Assembly: GCA_951799445.1 (NCBI GenBank)
Contig: OX637295.1
Span: 5,518,001 to 5,582,000 of the forward strand
Source of the DNA: Pseudisothecium myosuroides
Taxonomy: Eukaryota; Streptophyta; Bryopsida; Hypnales; Lembophyllaceae
DNA length: 64,000 bases
Direction: 5' to 3'
Position 1 is the stretch's first letter. Each line of letters begins with the position of its first letter. This document shows, in pieces, positions 60,901 through 64,000 of this stretch. The notes under the pieces are model-generated. The model saw only the letters and a program-made list of their open reading frames with translations, made no database searches and was not told where the DNA came from. Both the position numbers and the translations under genes were made by a program.

Positions 60901-61199
60901 GTAGCCTTCAAAAGGAAGAATCTTGTCGCAAAAGAAAGGTGCTTCAAATGGACGTTTCAAGTTGAAAATACCCAGCCATTGCAGTATATATGTAACCACA
61001 CTTGTGATAAGAAATGTATACCTATGTCTGTATAAATCAAAAGAAAACTGAGAGATTGCATGCGCCTGCATGACCTTTAGAATTGCCCCAATCGGTCTCT
61101 ACTTCTCAAAGACTTGTATACACAATTTGAATGGTCATGTGGAGCAGATGGTCTTTTGAATAAATGTAGTCATTCATTACTCCTATCTAGTTTCTGATT
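57994..61199. other. Downstream intergenic stretch
   Basis: The first few hundred bases are probably the 3' untranslated region of the HAD gene. Several stretches to about 59800 are less AT-rich, with GT/AG-like signals, but no reading frame is convincing. They could be a long spliced 3' end or a non-coding transcript. Confidence 0.35.
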
Positions 61200-63278
61200 A
61201 CCATCTAGGATAGCACGTTGTAGTCCTTTTCTCCTGTTTGTCCTTCTTTTCCTTCCTCTTGAAAGAATCCATATGAGCCTTCAAAACAATTGCATACAAA
61301 GTTTAGAATTTTTGGTGATCCTTGGCCGTGAGCTGCAATCATCAAACCGATGTCACTGAAGCCTTGATTACATAACCTTAACAACCATTGCTTATACTTA
61401 GTCGGTCTCTCCCCTTAGGGTAGAGACAATAAATAATACAAGTTCACGAAAGAGATCGGCAGATATAATGCTAAAAGCTTCAAACATAATCACACTAACC
61501 AGGAACATAGACGTGGAGAGCGTAATTGACTGAAATGTGCAGGAAACTTCTTACTCAACCTCCATAATCACCGTCAGTCCATTTCGTAGACGTTGCCACA
61601 ATAACAATAGCATAATTGGAGGTACAAAATCAATTCACAATTAGAGGATATATCTCAGGCTAAAACCCTAAATGATTTCATGAAAAATCTCATCCACACA
61701 TATCAAACTGTGTCTGCACTTGTTGACAACCAAGGTCGTGTAAGGAACACTTGGATTGATTTTGAGTTCTGCACAAGATCCCATTGCTAAGGCAATTTTC
61801 TAAAGAGATAAATCTTAAAGAACATGGCTGCTCCTGTGACCACATGGCTGCTCCTACGAGCAAGACTTGATCCGAATGCGTAAAGGAAGAATGTTGCACA
61901 AGAGCTCGCTTGTTGCCACTCGAGCTCATTCAAGAGAAGAAAAATAATAGAGCCCTCAATCAGCAACAGACATGAAACCACCCAAAAATGTCGTTTCATG
62001 TCAACGTCGACGGTGCAGCAGTCAGAGCTTGGGGATGGTGAGGATGGGCGAGGGTTGAGTACTGAGCCCAATCCAAGACGATTATGGGCAATGGATCCGC
62101 AGATTGACAAGCCGATCATGTTCGCTCCATGTACCTCAATCAAGTGCTACATCACAAATCTCATGAACATTGGTGCCCGAATTCGCACAAGAGACTGAAA
62201 ATCCAAACTATCCATTGCATCTCTATCATGAGCCATGACAACTGCGGCATGACCGACATGGGTTCTTGTCAAGGGAGGCTTAGAGCAGGGAGGAGTGTGC
62301 ATGTTTGGCCCCTTGCAGAAGTTATATCCCGCTTCTCATATGCAATTTAAGCTCATGTATGTGTAGAAAAAATGTTCTTGTGTTGGATTTTGGTTGAATT
62401 CAAGAAGCAAGGTTTTTCTGTGAGATTGGCCAAATTAGGGTTTCTGGTCTCAGAAGCATTTCTTTTTCTTTTTCAGTGTTCATCAAGGACAGAGCAAACG
62501 GTGTTTGCGATATAAATAGTTATGGTGCATTTCTAATCTTTCTTATGTTCGGTTTTGGTTTAGATCAAGATGAGAGGTTTCATGTTTTGTTGGAGAGATT
62601 GGCCAAATTAGGGTTTATTGTCATAGAAGTGATCTTTCGTTTCCATTTGGTGACAAAACATAGGATGTGTGTAAAGAAATTAAAGTTATTTTGAGTCTTT
62701 CAAGCAAGAAAGAGAGAGCAGAAGAGAAACTACGAAATGCTCTTTTCAAAGCCTTTGCGGCTTCTTTATCAAATTTATAGTTCTACTATTTTGATTCAAA
62801 TGTTATTGAATGAGCAAGTCATTGAATCTAGAATTGTGTGGCCTATGTTTCCTATAATTTGCTTCTGTGCTATCTAGAACTTGGTGGCCACAACGCCTGT
62901 TCGTCTCATGTTATTTTTGCTGTAAATATTGACAAGACCCGCAGCGACAAGAGGAAGATATGAAAGTCAAAGAATCTGAACTAATTCAGGGCAATCCTTT
63001 GCTCAATCTGACAGGTTCATTTGCAATCAAACGTTGGTATGGTGATCATATCATTATAAACCCTCATGTTATTTTTGAAGCTTCTTCTCATATTATGTTT
63101 GTTCTAGATAAGGAATGATTGTGGTATATTCTCTGCAATTGATAGTGTAGCTAGCAATTAGGAACTTGAGGTTGCAACTGTTGTGGAGATGAATTATTCT
63201 ATTGTTGCTGATGACGACCATTTGTAATGTCTTCAGGTTGGATGATGGCGTGGAGCTGCGTCCTCGGGCCCTGTGCAG
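61200..63278. other. Intergenic stretch, partly gene-like
   Basis: Moderate GC. A 66-codon plus-strand frame from ATG 61998 (MSTSTVQQSELGDGEDGRGL) and a longer minus-strand frame over the same bases are both unsupported by any family. It may hold eroded upstream exons of the pseudogene at 63279. Confidence 0.3.
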
Positions 63279-63668
63279 CTTAAAACTTCTGAGCTCAAGC
63301 TTCTTCTACTACAGGGGATTGGAATCCAAAGTTGTATACGTTTTACTAGAGATGGTCTTGTGTTAGTCATTGATGGCAAGGTACTAAAATACTTGCCCTA
63401 ATCACATTGATGTAAATTACATTCAATTGATCATACAATGCATGAGGAAGGATCATACAAGTTGTGATATTTATTGCATAATTTTGTTGCAACTATAATC
63501 ATGGACAGGATGGTCACCTTCAAGTTTTTGTTTTGATTTTGACCAACAGCAATGCACATGAGAGGAGCACGAGATTTTTGGCGATCTCTTCTTATAAGCA
63601 TCCTCATTTTAGAAGAACTATGTGGCAGTTTCAAAAGATGGAGGGACCAAATTGGAGCCTTGGTATGT
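63279..63668 (+). pseudogene. WD40 SEC12/PHF1-like gene fragment, frameshifted
   Basis: Exon-like 63279-63380 encodes LKTSELKLLLLQGIGIQSC then IRFTRDGLVLVIDGK and ends at a GTACTA donor. After an acceptor GGACAG (63508), 63509 onward continues in phase with DGHLQVF, then NAHERSTRFLAISS. This resembles the plant SEC12-like/PHF1 WD40 pattern of a serine-glycine blade, (G)EDGHLRVF and an AH...DL strand. From about 63600 the family-like reading (VAVSKDGGTK) lies in another frame, so a frameshift breaks the gene. The expected GGE before DGHL has drifted to DGK. SEC12 proteins act as SAR1 exchange factors at ER exit sites; this piece cannot. Assignment is by motif only. Confidence 0.4.
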
Positions 63669-63813
63669 GTGCTAAGCTTTGCTGCGTGTGATTGGGAGTG
63701 AAGTGGAGGATCTATTTAGTAGAGGGCAACATTGATGGTGGGCAAGAAGAAGATTCAAGTGGCTCCAAACATGAGTCTAAGCATTGGCTACTAAACTGTT
63801 TGGCCCATGTGTA

Positions 63814-64000
63814 CATTAGATGAGATTCACCTACTCAACAAGGCCCCAAGTTCCCCGGAGTTCTCGAACTGTGGGAACTCTGCTACAGCAGCAGGTTGAC
63901 GCACAGCGACTGCCACGTCAGATAATAATATTTAATTATTTTCGTAATTATTTTTTATTTTTTTATTTTTTTATTATTTAAATATTCTGACTGCGGCACT
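63814..64000. mobile_element. CATTAG-type MITE, cut by the window end
   Basis: It starts CATTAGATGAGATTC and carries CGAACTGTGGGAACTCTGC, GCGACTGCCACGTCAG and the beginning of the A/T core. This is the inverse orientation relative to the right half at 36190-36329. Confidence 0.6.

Noticed and set aside
61787..62143. 118-codon minus-strand frame with a hydrophobic segment
   Set aside because: The longest form starts at TTG, no family is recognised, and nothing around it supports splicing or expression.
1..64000. CRISPR array, rRNA or tRNA genes
   Set aside because: No direct-repeat/spacer pattern, and no tRNA cloverleaf or rRNA core was noticed by eye; a tRNA scan could not be run.

Overview
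This is nuclear DNA from a land plant. The evidence is GT-AG spliced genes, two genes for plastid-targeted proteins (ribosomal protein uL4c and a HAD phosphatase), an HRD1-type ER ubiquitin ligase, and intergenic DNA that is very AT-rich and full of MITE-like elements with terminal inverted repeats (TIRs). Genes are GC-rich islands in an AT-rich sea. The species is not recognisable; a bryophyte or other seedless plant is only a guess.

Three genes are convincingly intact. HRD1 (minus strand, 43182-47180) has seven exons that join in phase into 664 codons, with membrane segments and a complete RING-H2. The plastid ribosomal protein L4 gene (50786-51679, plus) is a single 297-codon exon. A plastid HAD-family phosphatase of the plant PYRP2 type (56761-57993, plus) is a single 410-codon exon with unusual catalytic motifs. 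At the left edge (162-257, minus) lies a probable signal-peptide exon of a gene running off the window. Gene fragments include a WD40 SEC12/PHF1-like pseudogene near 63.3-63.7 kb, a PPR fragment near 23.2 kb, and exon-like pieces near 33-34.3 kb, one resembling the NCA2/DGS1 family.

The rest is repeats. (1) TTAA-flanked elements with ends CCCCTAAAGG, 0.6-0.93 kb, piggyBac-like in target choice (549, 5048, 7908, 13933, 40300, 41660, and a partial copy near 53.5-54.2 kb). One is flanked by ATAA on both sides and has an unoccupied related site at 54.85 kb. (2) CACTA-type elements: three small fold-backs (18147, 20044, 24951) and one 11.8-kb composite (25182-37005) with matching TAT duplications. 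The composite carries satellites, a fold-back, a split MITE and gene fragments. (3) A roughly 285-300-bp MITE family with CATTAG...CTAATG ends. (4) Three fold-back elements with ends CATCACAAAGTTTAGA; one has a different palindromic core. (5) Two pogo/Tc1-like MITEs with TA duplications. (6) Tandem arrays with periods near 18, 100, 120 and 179 bp.

The intact genes serve separate housekeeping roles (ER-associated degradation, plastid translation, probably riboflavin synthesis) and do not form one pathway. No transposase, CRISPR array, rRNA or tRNA gene was seen.
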